Part shown: positions 15,504 to 24,393 of the stretch, piece by piece | Layout of the letters: the number at the start of each line of letters is the position of its first letter | Position numbering within the stretch: position 1 is the first letter of the stretch | Source of the DNA: a virus | Reading direction: 5' to 3' (one strand) | Virus record (IMG/VR): IMGVR_UViG_3300018049_000064 | Location: 1 to 36,070 of that record | Length of the DNA stretch: 36,070 nt | Made by a program: the position numbers and the translations under genes | Notes under the pieces: generated by a model | The model's input: only the letters and a program-made list of their open reading frames with translations | Database searches by the model: none | What the model was told of the DNA's origin: nothing

Positions 15504-17006
15504 ATGGCAGAACCAAATAGTGTAAAACTTTTCGGATTTGAGATTAGAAGATCTCCTAAAGTTGAAAAGGAAGAAAAGAAAAGAGTTTCTATTGTTCCAC
15601 CTCAAGACGAGGATGGTTCTGGATATGTCACTTCAGGTGCAGCTGGCCATTATGGTCAATATGTAGATATTAATGGTGATCAAGCTAAAGACAATGTTCA
15701 ATTAATTATGAAATACAGAGGGGTTTCAATGCACCCTGAAGTAGATATGGCTATTGAGGATATTGTAAACGAGTCAATTATTGCTGGTGGCTTAGATCAA
15801 ACCATAGAAATTAATTTAGATGATGTTGAAATGAAAGAGACTGTAAAGAAAACTATAAGTGATGAATTTAAAAACGTTTTAAATTTGCTAGATTTTTCAA
15901 ATAATGGTCATGATATTTTCCGTAGATGGTATACTGATGGCAGGCTATATCATCATTTAATTATTGATGATGCAAACCCTAAGCTTGGTATTCAAGAAGC
16001 AAGATATATTGATGCTACAAAAATAAGAAAAGTTAAAGAAGTTAAATCAAAACAAGATCCAAAGACTGGTGCTAAGATAATTGAAAAGGTAGATGAATAC
16101 TACATTTATCAAGAAAAACCAGGGAAAATGAACACTGGTGTTAAAATTTCTTCTGATGCTATTAGTTATATTACATCAGGTGTTTTAGATGAAACTAGAA
16201 AAAAGGTTGTTTCACATTTACATAAAGCTGTGAAACCAGTAAATCAATTAAGAATGATGGAAGACTCATTGGTCATCTATCGTTTAGCACGTGCTCCAGA
16301 ACGTAGAATATTCTATATTGATGTTGGTAATTTGCCTAAGGGTAAAGCTGAGGAGTATATGCAAAACATCATGGCAAAGTATCGTAACAAGCTTGTCTAT
16401 GATGCAAATTCTGGAGCAATAAAAGATGATCGTAAGCATATGTCTATGCTTGAAGATTTTTGGCTACCACGTAAAGAAGGTGGTAGAGGCACTGAAATTT
16501 CTACTCTCCCAGGCGGTGAAAACTTAGGCCAAATAGAAGATATTATCTATTTCCAAAAACGTGTATATCGTGCTTTAAATGTTCCAGTAAATAGATTAGA
16601 ACAAGAATCAGGTTTTAATCTTGGTCGGGCTACTGAAATTTCAAGAGATGAAATAAAATTTCAGAAATTTATTGACAGATTACGTCGTAGATTCTCTGGT
16701 TTATTTTTAGATATGTTACGTAAAAATCTCTTGTTAAAAAACATCATTACTGAAGAAGATTGGAACTCTTGGAAATATGATATTAAAGTAGATTTTGCTT
16801 TAGATAATCATTTCTCAGAATTAAAAGATACAGAGATTATGAGAGAACGCTTAACAAGTTTAGATCAAATATCTCAATATGTTGGTATGTATTTCTCCAG
16901 AGATTATGTAATGAAAAATATTTTACATTTTAGTGATGAAGACATTACTGAAATGGATAAGCAAATCAAAGCGGAACCTGATATGGAACCGCCTGAAGAA
17001 AATTAA
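15504..17006 (+). CDS. 20: Portal vertex protein gp20
   Basis: 500 residues (T4: 524). It shows typical gp20 features: KYRGVSMHPEVDMAIEDIVNE near residue 70, RIFYIDVGNLPKGKAEEYM, the downstream MLEDFWLPRKEGGRGTEI and TLPGG motifs, and YRALNVPVNRL. Twelve copies form the ring at one capsid vertex for DNA entry and neck attachment, and it nucleates the prohead. It starts at ATG 15504 after an AGGATAA site. The next gene, gp67, starts a new transcript. Confidence 0.96.
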   Translation: MAEPNSVKLFGFEIRRSPKVEKEEKKRVSIVPPQDEDGSGYVTSGAAGHYGQYVDINGDQAKDNVQLIMKYRGVSMHPEVDMAIEDIVNESIIAGGLDQTIEINLDDVEMKETVKKTISDEFKNVLNLLDFSNNGHDIFRRWYTDGRLYHHLIIDDANPKLGIQEARYIDATKIRKVKEVKSKQDPKTGAKIIEKVDEYYIYQEKPGKMNTGVKISSDAISYITSGVLDETRKKVVSHLHKAVKPVNQLRMMEDSLVIYRLARAPERRIFYIDVGNLPKGKAEEYMQNIMAKYRNKLVYDANSGAIKDDRKHMSMLEDFWLPRKEGGRGTEISTLPGGENLGQIEDIIYFQKRVYRALNVPVNRLEQESGFNLGRATEISRDEIKFQKFIDRLRRRFSGLFLDMLRKNLLLKNIITEEDWNSWKYDIKVDFALDNHFSELKDTEIMRERLTSLDQISQYVGMYFSRDYVMKNILHFSDEDITEMDKQIKAEPDMEPPEEN

Positions 17007-17034
17007 TATTCTAATAGTTAGAAAACTATTTTTA

Positions 17035-17042
17035 TATAAATA
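17035..17042 (+). promoter_or_regulatory. T4-type late promoter (TATAAATA)
   Basis: A perfect box in the 57-base gap after gp20, 22 bases before the gp67 ATG. It would start the prohead core/capsid transcript. Confidence 0.8.
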
Positions 17043-17063
17043 ATTGATAAATAGGAGATAATA

Positions 17064-17396
17064 ATGGAAGATATGAATAATTTTATTGATGCTATGGTTC
17101 AAAAAGATTATGCCCAAGCCAATGGTATATTCAATGAACTAATGGGTCAAAAAATTGATACTGCTTTGGACGCTGAAAAAATCAACGTGGCAGCGCAAGT
17201 ATTTAATGATGTTGAGCCAGAAGACGATGATGTCAGTGATGAAGAAATTGAAGCAATTGCTGATGAAGCTATCGAAGATGAAGAGGAATGGGAAGATGAC
17301 GCCGACTACGCCGAAGACGACGACAATATTGAAGATGTCGAAGAAGAAGGTGAACATCTTGAAGCAGAAGACGAATTCGAGGATGAAGAAGTTTAG
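17064..17396 (+). CDS. 67: Prohead core protein gp67
   Basis: 110 residues, ATG with AGGAG nearby (17053-17057). Residues 1-50 are a helical region of the kind seen in marine gp67 (FIDAMVQKDYAQANGIF, then AEKINVAAQVF). Residues 51-110 are extremely acidic, dominated by Asp and Glu. gp67 is part of the scaffold inside the prohead and is cleaved by gp21. It overlaps gp68 by 14 bases. The acidic tail alone is not diagnostic; the position between gp20 and gp21 settles the call. Confidence 0.8.
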   Translation: MEDMNNFIDAMVQKDYAQANGIFNELMGQKIDTALDAEKINVAAQVFNDVEPEDDDVSDEEIEAIADEAIEDEEEWEDDADYAEDDDNIEDVEEEGEHLEAEDEFEDEEV

Positions 17397-17571
17397 TGAT
17401 TTTCGAGAGCAAGTCATATTTAATAAGAAGATTGATAGAGTTTCTGTCAAGATTCAAAAGAAAGGTAATAAATTTGTAGCATATGTAGATGGTGACATGT
17501 TAGATACATACTCATCTGAAAAAGAAGCTAAGAAAATGGCTACAACATTTATTAAACAATATAAAGGTTAA
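17383..17571 (+). CDS. 68: Prohead core protein gp68
   Basis: 62 residues (T4 gp68 has 141; marine T4-like versions are short). The frame is open upstream to 17155, but that part is antiparallel to the meaning of gp67 and arginine/lysine-rich shadow sequence; the ATG at 17383 gives MKKFSDFREQ. The body contains KKGNKFVAYVDGDMLD and ends KEAKKMATTFIKQYKG, a small basic domain matching the marine gp68 pattern. It is a minor prohead core component. GAGG lies directly before the start, and translation is probably coupled to gp67. Confidence 0.7.
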   Translation: MKKFSDFREQVIFNKKIDRVSVKIQKKGNKFVAYVDGDMLDTYSSEKEAKKMATTFIKQYKG

Positions 17572-17575
17572 AACA

Positions 17576-18232
17576 ATGAAGCTTATTGCAGAATATATTG
17601 ATCAAGAAATTGGATACGTTACTGAAGCAAAAGGTGACGGTAGTAAATCATATACTATTGAAGGTATATTTGCACAAGCTGAAGGTAAAAATCGTAACGG
17701 TAGAGTATATCCAAAGGCTGTTATGGAATCAGCCGTTGACAAATACGTTACGGAACAAGTTAATACTAAGAGAGCTGTTGGTGAATTAAACCATCCAGAT
17801 GGTCCAACAGTAAACTTAGATAAAGTTTCTCATCGCATTACAGAACTTGATTGGGATGGTAATAATGTGATGGGCAAAGCGCTTATATTAGACACACCGA
17901 TGGGTAATATCGTAAAAGGTTTATTAGAGGGTGGTGTACAACTGGGCGTTTCAACTCGTGGTATGGGAAGTCTTGAGCAAAGGAACAATGCAATGTATGT
18001 TAAGGATGATTTTATGCTTAACACTGTTGACATCGTTCAAGATCCATCTGCACCTGATGCATTTGTTAATGGGATTATGGAAGGTGTTGAATGGGTTTGG
18101 AATAATGGAATTATTCAAGCACAAGAAATTGAAAGAATGGAGACTGAAATTAAACAAGCTCCGCGTACTTACTCTTATGAGACACAAGTTCGTGAGTTCA
18201 AAAATTTCCTCTCGTTACTGAAAAATAAATAA
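17576..18232 (+). CDS. 21: Prohead core protease gp21
   Basis: 218 residues (T4: 212). The herpesvirus-protease-like fold shows GRVYP (42-46), catalytic His in GELNHP (H73) and catalytic Ser in GVSTRGMG (S126), followed by VQDPSAPDA. It matures the prohead by cleaving gp22, gp67, gp68 and the capsid protein after Glu. It starts four bases after gp68 and ends 10 bases before gp22. Confidence 0.95.
   Translation: MKLIAEYIDQEIGYVTEAKGDGSKSYTIEGIFAQAEGKNRNGRVYPKAVMESAVDKYVTEQVNTKRAVGELNHPDGPTVNLDKVSHRITELDWDGNNVMGKALILDTPMGNIVKGLLEGGVQLGVSTRGMGSLEQRNNAMYVKDDFMLNTVDIVQDPSAPDAFVNGIMEGVEWVWNNGIIQAQEIERMETEIKQAPRTYSYETQVREFKNFLSLLKNK
18224..18231 (+). promoter_or_regulatory. Possible late promoter box (AATAAATA, 7/8)
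   Basis: One mismatch to the late box, overlapping the gp21 stop and just before the gp22 ribosome binding site. It is so close to the start (11 bases) that it may be no more than the AT-rich stop region. Confidence 0.2.
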
Positions 18233-18242
18233 GGAGTCAAGC

Positions 18243-19217
18243 ATGACTGATCAAATCGAAGAGCATGATCTTGAGCTCAATGAAAACGAGGAAATCGTTG
18301 ATGAAGCTCACGATCCTAAAAATGCGGAAAGCCAGAGTGTAGCTTCTGTGGATGCGGCTGGATCTAAAACCGGTACTGCTAAAAAGCGTAAAGGTGATAA
18401 GTCCAATTCTGAAAAAGCAGATAAACATACTCCAGGTGATCCTGATAAACACACAGCAAGCGTAAGAGATGCTGGTGCACAACCAAAAGAAGATTACGAT
18501 TTTTCTGATGATTTAAGTGCACTTATTTCTGAAGAAGCAACTCTATCTGAGGGTTTCAAAGATAAAGCAGCTCTAATTTTCGAAGCAGCAATTAATTCTA
18601 AAGTTGCCGCTGAAGTAAATCGCTTGGAAGAGCAGTACGAAGAACAATTGTCAGAAGCTTTAAAAACCGAAAAAGAAGAAATGGTTGAAAAAGTAGATGG
18701 CTATTTGAACTACGTAGTTGAACAATGGATGGAAGATAATAAACTTGCAATCCAAAACGGTCTACGTGCAGAAATTGCTGAGAACTTTATGAGCCAGTTG
18801 AAAGACTTGTTTGTAGAATCTCACATTGATGTACCAGACGAAAAAGTTGACCTAGTTGACGACCTATCTGAGCATGCAGAAGAACTAGAAGAAGCACTTA
18901 ACAAAGAGATCGAAACATCTATTGCGTTGAAAGAAGCCTTAGAAGCTCTTCAGCGTAAAGATATTCTCCGCGAAGCTTCCAAAGAACTTGCAGATACTCA
19001 AGCTGCTAAGCTTGAAGATTTGGCTGAAGGTGTTGAATTTGAATCAGCAGAGAAATTTGCTGAAAAAGTTGCAACATTAAAAGAGTCATATTTCAAATCT
19101 GAAAACAAAACCTCTGAGTCTATGACTGAAGAAGTTGAGGACGATGAAGGTACTGTTGAAGAAGTATCAGAAGCAATGAGCCAGTATGTCTCAGCTCTCA
19201 AAAGAACTCATAAATAA
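18243..19217 (+). CDS. 22: Prohead scaffold protein gp22
   Basis: 324 residues (T4: 269), ATG preceded by AAGGAG. Residues 1-85 are hydrophilic and low in complexity with alternating acidic and lysine-rich stretches. Residues about 88-115 (SALISEEATLSEGFKDKAALIFEAAI) are the conserved gp22 core motif; the rest is predicted coiled coil rich in Glu, Ala and Leu. It forms the temporary core on which gp23 assembles and is then digested by gp21. The extended N-terminus is longer than in T4. Confidence 0.92.
   Translation: MTDQIEEHDLELNENEEIVDEAHDPKNAESQSVASVDAAGSKTGTAKKRKGDKSNSEKADKHTPGDPDKHTASVRDAGAQPKEDYDFSDDLSALISEEATLSEGFKDKAALIFEAAINSKVAAEVNRLEEQYEEQLSEALKTEKEEMVEKVDGYLNYVVEQWMEDNKLAIQNGLRAEIAENFMSQLKDLFVESHIDVPDEKVDLVDDLSEHAEELEEALNKEIETSIALKEALEALQRKDILREASKELADTQAAKLEDLAEGVEFESAEKFAEKVATLKESYFKSENKTSESMTEEVEDDEGTVEEVSEAMSQYVSALKRTHK
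19209..19216 (+). promoter_or_regulatory. Possible late promoter box before gp23 (CATAAATA, 7/8)
   Basis: One mismatch to TATAAATA, overlapping the gp22 stop, 12 bases before the gp23 ATG. T4 gene 23 also has a nearby late promoter, but at this short distance the leader would be almost absent, so the call is weak. Confidence 0.25.
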
Positions 19218-19228
19218 GGGAAATACAA

Positions 19229-20560
19229 ATGGAAAATAATATCCAATACCAAGCAATGATGGAAAAGTGGGCTCCTGTTCTTAACGAGGAATCTGCTGGA
19301 AACATCAAAGACGCCCATCGTCGCGCGGTGACTGCAATGGTTCTTGAGAACCAAGAAAAAGCACTTCGCGAAGAAGGTCTGATTGCAGAAGCAGTTCCAG
19401 GAAATAACACTACTTCCGCTGCTAACTGGAATCCAATTCTAATCTCACTTGTACGTCGTGCAATGCCAAACATGATGGCATACGATGTATGTGGTGTTCA
19501 GCCAATGACTGGCCCAACTGGCTTGATCTTCGCAATGAAGTCACGCTACGATGGCGGTGATACTTCAAATACTGAAGCACTATTTAACGAAGCAGACACT
19601 AAATTCTCTGGTGATTCTTCTGCTACACACGGTGCTGATGGTTCTGGTCTATCTGGTCTAACCGACTCAAACTCTGACTCTTCTATCGATAATGATAGAA
19701 CTGGTCCAAGCTTTGGTGGCGGTATGGATACAGCAGACGCTGAAGGACTTGGTTCATCTGGTGCCGGTCCAGCATCTTCTTTCAACGAAATGGGTTTCAC
19801 CATTGAAAAAGCAACTGTGACTGCGAAGTCACGTGCGTTGAAAGCAGAGTACAGCCTAGAGCTTGCTCAAGATCTTAAAGCAATCCACGGGTTGGATGCT
19901 GAGACAGAATTAGCAAACATTCTGTCAACTGAGATCTTGGCTGAAATCAACCGCGAAGTAATTCGTACAATCAACAGCCAAGCTAAAACTGGTGCAGGTA
20001 CTGCTAACACTGCAATCAATGGTATCTTCGATCTTTCTACAGATGCAGATGGCCGTTGGTCAGTTGAGAAGTTTAAAGGCTTGATCGTTCAACTAGAGCG
20101 TGAAGCAAACACAATCGCAAAAGAAACTCGTAGAGGTCGTGGTAACTTTATCATCACTTCTTCTGATGTTGCTTCTGCATTGTCTGCAACAGGTATGTTG
20201 GATTACGCACCAGCGCTATCTACAAACTTGAATGTTGACGACACAGGCAACACATTTGCTGGTGTTCTTAACGGTCGTACTCGTGTATACATCGACCCAT
20301 ATGCAACTGTTGATTATATCACAGTTGGATACAAAGGTACTAACCCATATGACGCAGGCGTATTCTACTGCCCATACGTTCCACTAACAATGGTACGTGC
20401 TGTTGGGGAAGAAACCTTCCAACCAAAAATTGGTTTCAAAACTCGTTACGGCATGGTTTCAAACCCATTCGTAGGTGCAACACCATCAGATGGTCTAGCA
20501 GCAGCGAAATCAAACCAATACTACAGAATCTTCCGTGTCGACAATATCTTGACTACGTAG
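19229..20560 (+). CDS. 23: Major capsid protein gp23
   Basis: 443 residues (T4: 521), with AGGGAAA before ATG. The N-terminal peptide up to about residue 54 fits the part removed by gp21: LIAE at 51-54 followed by AVPGN matches the (L/I)-x-E cleavage rule, leaving about 389 residues. Downstream, NWNPILISLVRRAMPNMMAYDVCGVQPMTGPTG is the hallmark of T4-like capsid proteins. The gene is rich in C-ending codons (AAC, TTC, ATC), unlike the early genes, as expected for the most abundant protein. A strong terminator follows. Confidence 0.97.
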   Translation: MENNIQYQAMMEKWAPVLNEESAGNIKDAHRRAVTAMVLENQEKALREEGLIAEAVPGNNTTSAANWNPILISLVRRAMPNMMAYDVCGVQPMTGPTGLIFAMKSRYDGGDTSNTEALFNEADTKFSGDSSATHGADGSGLSGLTDSNSDSSIDNDRTGPSFGGGMDTADAEGLGSSGAGPASSFNEMGFTIEKATVTAKSRALKAEYSLELAQDLKAIHGLDAETELANILSTEILAEINREVIRTINSQAKTGAGTANTAINGIFDLSTDADGRWSVEKFKGLIVQLEREANTIAKETRRGRGNFIITSSDVASALSATGMLDYAPALSTNLNVDDTGNTFAGVLNGRTRVYIDPYATVDYITVGYKGTNPYDAGVFYCPYVPLTMVRAVGEETFQPKIGFKTRYGMVSNPFVGATPSDGLAAAKSNQYYRIFRVDNILTT

Positions 20561-20591
20561 GAATAATAAAAATAATAATAACAAAACTTTT

Positions 20592-20616
20592 GGGGCCAAA
20601 TTTGGCCCCTTTTTTT
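20592..20616 (+). terminator. Strong intrinsic terminator after gp23
   Basis: An 18-base perfect palindrome GGGGCCAAATTTGGCCCC (20592-20609) is followed by a run of seven T. It ends the capsid transcript just before the next late promoter. Confidence 0.92.
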
Positions 20617-20619
20617 CTG

Positions 20620-20627
20620 TATAAATA
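20620..20627 (+). promoter_or_regulatory. T4-type late promoter (TATAAATA)
   Basis: A perfect box directly downstream of the terminator T-run, 22 bases before the ATG at 20650. Terminator followed by promoter separates the capsid unit from the next one. Confidence 0.85.
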
Positions 20628-20649
20628 AAACAGAATAGCGAGGTGATTC

Positions 20650-21150
20650 ATGGCCGAAATAACTAAAAATATAAATTTATTACAAGCTACACAATTTCAG
20701 ATTTCAATTGATCGAAATTATGGCAATTTAACATATTTTGTCCAGAATGTAAACCATCCTGGTGCTTCAGTTAATCCCGTAACTATGCCAATTCCTAGAG
20801 TTTCTTCAATATCTCTAACAGGAGATACGTTAACAACTGATGAATTATCAATGGATGTGTTAGTTGATGAAGACATGAGTTCATACGTAGAAATGTATAA
20901 TTGGCTCATACAATCAGTGCAATCAAATTATGAAACACCAAGTTCTAGAGATCCGGACTCTACATTTGTACCTGAAGCCGACATTACATTGTTAGTAATG
21001 TCTAGTCATAATAATGTAGTTAGAAGAATTAAATATATAGATTGTGTACCAGTTTCAATTGGTACAATTTCTTTCCAATCTACATTAACAGAACCAACTC
21101 CCTTAACCTTTCCAATAACATTTAGAACAACACATTTTGAAATAAACTAA
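20650..21150 (+). CDS. Tail-tube-like protein at the gp3 position
   Basis: 166 residues, with GAGGTGA before ATG. Its layout follows gp19 of this genome: an early strand (FQISIDR), a proline-containing loop (VTMPIPRVSSISLTGD compared with STMSSIPVGFRGRQL), strands ELSMDVLVDEDM followed by a helix EMYNWLIQSV (compare ERWMNAI), and a C-terminal FRTTHFEIN (compare FQMQYWES). It therefore probably has the tail-tube fold. In marine T4-like phages the gene after gp23 is usually annotated as gp3, the tail completion protein. It could equally be a gp54-like tube initiator, though T4 gp54 is longer. It is driven by its own late promoter, supporting a structural role. Confidence 0.6.
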   Translation: MAEITKNINLLQATQFQISIDRNYGNLTYFVQNVNHPGASVNPVTMPIPRVSSISLTGDTLTTDELSMDVLVDEDMSSYVEMYNWLIQSVQSNYETPSSRDPDSTFVPEADITLLVMSSHNNVVRRIKYIDCVPVSIGTISFQSTLTEPTPLTFPITFRTTHFEIN

Positions 21151-21160
21151 GAGATATAAC

Positions 21161-22030
21161 ATGAGTGAAAAAGAAATTCAGTATGGACCACGTGTAGTCG
21201 ATGAGTATGTTAGACTATATAGAGCAATGATAGTGTGGTGTAATCAAAGAACTGGCGGTGGCAGATTTTTTGAATGGATGACAGTTGAACATCATAAGCT
21301 TACTATATGGAATGACTTATTTGATGCAGTAGAAAAAGCAGGATATACTATCAATAGAGATGACATGAGTGATACTATCTTTGATCCTGTTCATGGCGTT
21401 TTTAGAAACGTTTATGAGCAATACGAAAAAGATAAAGATTATCAAAAATTGTCACGCGCTGTTGCTATGATTCTTTGGCATCGGCCTTCATTTAGAATTA
21501 TAAATGAATATACCCCTGATACACTATGTCAATTAATTATACAAAAAGCAAATGATTATCATTATAGCAATATTTTCATATATAGACGTAATGCCATGAA
21601 TCGTTTACTATCTTTATATTGGGCTGAAGAAAGTCAAAATTGGACTGAAAATAATTGGGCGGTTTCTGATTTAAATCTATCTAAATGGAAACCAGAAGAA
21701 CCAGATGAAAAAAGATTAAACCAATTAAGAGATCAAGAAGTAAAAACTAGAGAAAAAAATATCATGGTTTGGCGATGGATGGGTAGATTTGGCTGTCGAT
21801 ACTCATCAACCTCATACGAAGATTTATATCAAGTCGGTGGTGATATGACAATTCTTCATATTACTTTTAGATGGCTGTTTTATAATATTTGGGACTTCAT
21901 GAGTTTGCAAGAAAAAGGTCATATAGGCGATAATAAATATTATATAAAGATGGATGCTTATGACAAATTAGAAGAATTGTTAAAGCACGAGCATCGGCCA
22001 ACTTTTTCTAATATGCATGTAGAGGTTTAA
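21161..22030 (+). CDS. Unrecognised 289-residue protein between gp3-position gene and uvsY
   Basis: 289 residues with AAGAGAT before ATG. I recognise no family. It is rich in Trp and Tyr (for example WMTVEHHKLTIWNDLF, MILWHRPSF, IMVWRWMGRFGC, ITFRWLFYNIWDF), mostly helical, with no clear membrane segment and no nucleotide-binding loop. The C-terminus contains a YSSTSYEDLYQVGGD stretch. The stop overlaps the uvsY ATG by one base (TAATG), so it is coupled to a recombination gene, but shares the late promoter upstream of the tube-like gene. A virion or DNA-metabolism role cannot be decided from the sequence. Confidence 0.75.
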   Translation: MSEKEIQYGPRVVDEYVRLYRAMIVWCNQRTGGGRFFEWMTVEHHKLTIWNDLFDAVEKAGYTINRDDMSDTIFDPVHGVFRNVYEQYEKDKDYQKLSRAVAMILWHRPSFRIINEYTPDTLCQLIIQKANDYHYSNIFIYRRNAMNRLLSLYWAEESQNWTENNWAVSDLNLSKWKPEEPDEKRLNQLRDQEVKTREKNIMVWRWMGRFGCRYSSTSYEDLYQVGGDMTILHITFRWLFYNIWDFMSLQEKGHIGDNKYYIKMDAYDKLEELLKHEHRPTFSNMHVEV

Positions 22031-22476
22031 TGATAAATTTAGATAATGTATTGAGTGATTGGAAAACTGATAGCGTTATTAATCAAAATGATTTAGCAAG
22101 ATCTTCGGTAGACACCGCAACACTCCACGCGAAATATTTACAGTTGTTAGCTATAGCAAAATTGCGATTGAAAAAAGTAAAGCTAGAGCAAAAAATTCTA
22201 TTAAAACAAAAATGGAAATATTATAATGGAAAAATGGACCAGTCCGAAATAGAAAAATTAGGATGGGATTACGATCCATTTGAAGGCTTAAAGGTAATGA
22301 AAGGTGAAATGGATTACTATTATGATTCAGATGTAGAAATCCAAAGAAGTGAAGAAAAAATTGAATATTGTAAAACATTAGTAGAAACTTTGCACGAAAT
22401 AGTAGAAACTTTAAGATGGCGACACCAAACAATTGGAAATATAATTAAGTGGAAACAATTCGAAAGTGGTGGATAA
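22030..22476 (+). CDS. uvsY: Recombination mediator UvsY
   Basis: 148 residues (T4: 137). The N-terminus has the UvsY signature of an early LSDWKTDS, then a LHAKYLQLL helix, and the C-terminus LRWRHQTIGNIIKWKQFESGG matches the conserved ending. UvsY loads the UvsX recombinase onto SSB-coated single-stranded DNA. Lysine-rich central helices fit DNA binding. It overlaps the start of uvsW by 11 bases, as in other marine T4-like phages where the two are neighbours. uvsX is not in the window. Confidence 0.88.
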   Translation: MINLDNVLSDWKTDSVINQNDLARSSVDTATLHAKYLQLLAIAKLRLKKVKLEQKILLKQKWKYYNGKMDQSEIEKLGWDYDPFEGLKVMKGEMDYYYDSDVEIQRSEEKIEYCKTLVETLHEIVETLRWRHQTIGNIIKWKQFESGG

Positions 22477-23977
22477 ATTAATCATACAAAAGAAAAATGA
22501 AAGCATTATGCTTGTAGGCTGTGATTTTGGTATTGCTGCTGAATTAAGTGAGTTTTTTTCTTTCTTTGTTCCTGGATATAAATTCATGCCTGCGTTTAGA
22601 AATAAAGTGTGGGATGGAAAGATAAGATTATTTAATGCTCAAACACACGAGTTAGCATTAGGATTATTACCATATGTAAAAGACTTTTGCAAAAAACGTA
22701 ATTATGAAATTGAATATGAAGATGGTCCATATGGTCCACCTGAAAATTTTAATAATATAAATCCAAAAGAAATCATGTCTTTTATAAAAAGTTTAGACTT
22801 ACGTAGCCGTAATGAAGAAATAGAAATAAGAGACTATCAGTTTAATGCTATATGTGAAGGAATTAGAAGAAAGAGAGCTGTACTCTTATCTCCAACTGGA
22901 TCTGGTAAATCTCTCGTTATTTACGCTTTAATGAGGTGGTACTTACATAATTACGATCAAAAGGTTTTAATTATAGTACCAACAACTTCTCTTGTTAGAC
23001 AAATGTATTCAGACTTTGAAGATTATTCTTCAGCAGATCAGTCTTGGATACCAAATGATGAGTGTCATGTGATTTACTCTGGTCAACCAAAGATAAATAT
23101 AAATGAAAGGGTGTTTATTAGTACATGGCAATCCATATATAAATTACCACCAACGTGGTTTGAACAATTTGGAATTGTGTTTGGTGATGAGTGTCATGGA
23201 TTTAAATCTAAATCTTTAACTTCGATTATGAACAAATCACGTAATGCATCCTATAGGTTTGGAACTACTGGCACTCTCGATGGAACACAGACCCACCAAT
23301 TGGTACTAGAAGGGTTATTTGGTAAACTATTAAAGGTTACAACCACAAAGCAGTTACAAGATGAAAATACTCTCGCTGATTTAAATATTTCAATGATAGT
23401 TTTTAAACACAGTGAAGAGACTCGAAAAAACTTTGGCCAATTATCATACCGCGATGAAATTGAACATTTAATTACTGATAAAAAAAGAAACACATTTATT
23501 AGAAATTTAGCATTAAAGCAAAAAGGAAACACATTAGTTTTATTTCAATTTGTTCAAAAGCATGGTAAAGTTTTATTTGATATGATAGAATCTAAAGCTG
23601 AAGAAGGTAGAAAAATTTTCTTTGTTTCTGGAAATACGGAAGCTTCTGACAGAGAAGCAATTAGAAAAATTACAGAAGGACAAAAAAATGCGATCATCGT
23701 GGCCTCCTTGGGAACTTTTAGCACTGGTATTAATATACGCAATCTTCATAATATCATATTCGCTAGTCCAAGTAAGTCACAAATTAAAGTCTTACAATCA
23801 ATCGGAAGAGGACTTAGGAAATCTGATGACGGTGCAGCCGCAAAATTATTCGACCTTGCAGATGACTTACATTGGAAAAACAGAAAAAACTATTCACTAT
23901 TACATGGGATAGAAAGATTAAAAATATATAAAAAAGAGAAATTCAAATATAAAATATATGAAGTGGAAGTTGAATGA
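22466..23977 (+). CDS. uvsW: Recombination helicase UvsW
   Basis: 503 residues (T4: 587). An SF2 helicase: Walker A SPTGSGKS at 142-149, DECH box at 241-244, TTGTLDG motif III-like region and QSIGRGLRK motif VI near residue 450. The N-terminal part (GYKFMPAFRNKVWDGKIRLF) is the conserved UvsW DNA-binding domain. It unwinds branched DNA and R-loops and helps switch from origin- to recombination-dependent replication. The start codon is GTG (22466, or the next codon, also GTG), inside the end of uvsY; the first ATG would delete conserved residues. Confidence 0.93.
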   Translation: MVDKLIIQKKNESIMLVGCDFGIAAELSEFFSFFVPGYKFMPAFRNKVWDGKIRLFNAQTHELALGLLPYVKDFCKKRNYEIEYEDGPYGPPENFNNINPKEIMSFIKSLDLRSRNEEIEIRDYQFNAICEGIRRKRAVLLSPTGSGKSLVIYALMRWYLHNYDQKVLIIVPTTSLVRQMYSDFEDYSSADQSWIPNDECHVIYSGQPKININERVFISTWQSIYKLPPTWFEQFGIVFGDECHGFKSKSLTSIMNKSRNASYRFGTTGTLDGTQTHQLVLEGLFGKLLKVTTTKQLQDENTLADLNISMIVFKHSEETRKNFGQLSYRDEIEHLITDKKRNTFIRNLALKQKGNTLVLFQFVQKHGKVLFDMIESKAEEGRKIFFVSGNTEASDREAIRKITEGQKNAIIVASLGTFSTGINIRNLHNIIFASPSKSQIKVLQSIGRGLRKSDDGAAAKLFDLADDLHWKNRKNYSLLHGIERLKIYKKEKFKYKIYEVEVE

Positions 23978-24393
23978 TTCGACAATTTAAATTTACAAAT
24001 GGCGAAGAAATTATATGTGAAGTAGTTTCAAGTGAGCCAGACGAAGATGAAATCATTGCACGCTTTTGCTTTAAAATTTTAAAATTAGAAGCTGCTCATG
24101 ACATAACGTATTATTCTTTTAGACCTTGGATGATGCTAAAAGATGAATTAGAAGAACCAGTTTCTATTAATGCTTATCATATAGTTGCAATGGCAAATCC
24201 ATCTTCAGAAATGCTTAAAGAATATAAGCAAGCTCTCATAAGATTTAAAACAGAAGATGAAGCCGCCGGCGGATCAATGAATATAGATGAAGCAATGGAC
24301 AAACTTGCAGCGTCGTTAGAGGACATAGATAATTTAGAAGAATCAAATGGAAACGTAATAGAATTTCCGTTTGACAAAGATAAACTACACTAG
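23974..24393 (+). CDS. Conserved marine T4-like small protein, possibly Sm-like
   Basis: 139 residues, with an ATGA overlap with uvsW. The first 75 residues (FKFTNGEEIICEVV, RFCFKILKLE, YYSFRPWM, SINAYHIVAMANPS) look like a small five-stranded barrel similar in outline to Sm/LSm proteins; the remainder is an acidic helix and tail ending EFPFDKDKLH. I know this pattern as a conserved hypothetical protein beside uvsW in marine T4-like phages; an RNA-binding function is only inferred from the fold-like pattern. It is the last gene of its transcript before a new promoter region. Confidence 0.65.
   Translation: MIRQFKFTNGEEIICEVVSSEPDEDEIIARFCFKILKLEAAHDITYYSFRPWMMLKDELEEPVSINAYHIVAMANPSSEMLKEYKQALIRFKTEDEAAGGSMNIDEAMDKLAASLEDIDNLEESNGNVIEFPFDKDKLH

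Noticed and set aside
17155-17382. N-terminal extension of gp68
   Set aside because: Overlaps the acidic part of gp67 out of frame; composition is a Lys/Met-rich shadow.
18237-18482. - strand frame opposite gp22
   Set aside because: Antisense to the conserved scaffold gene, Cys/Phe-rich shadow without context.
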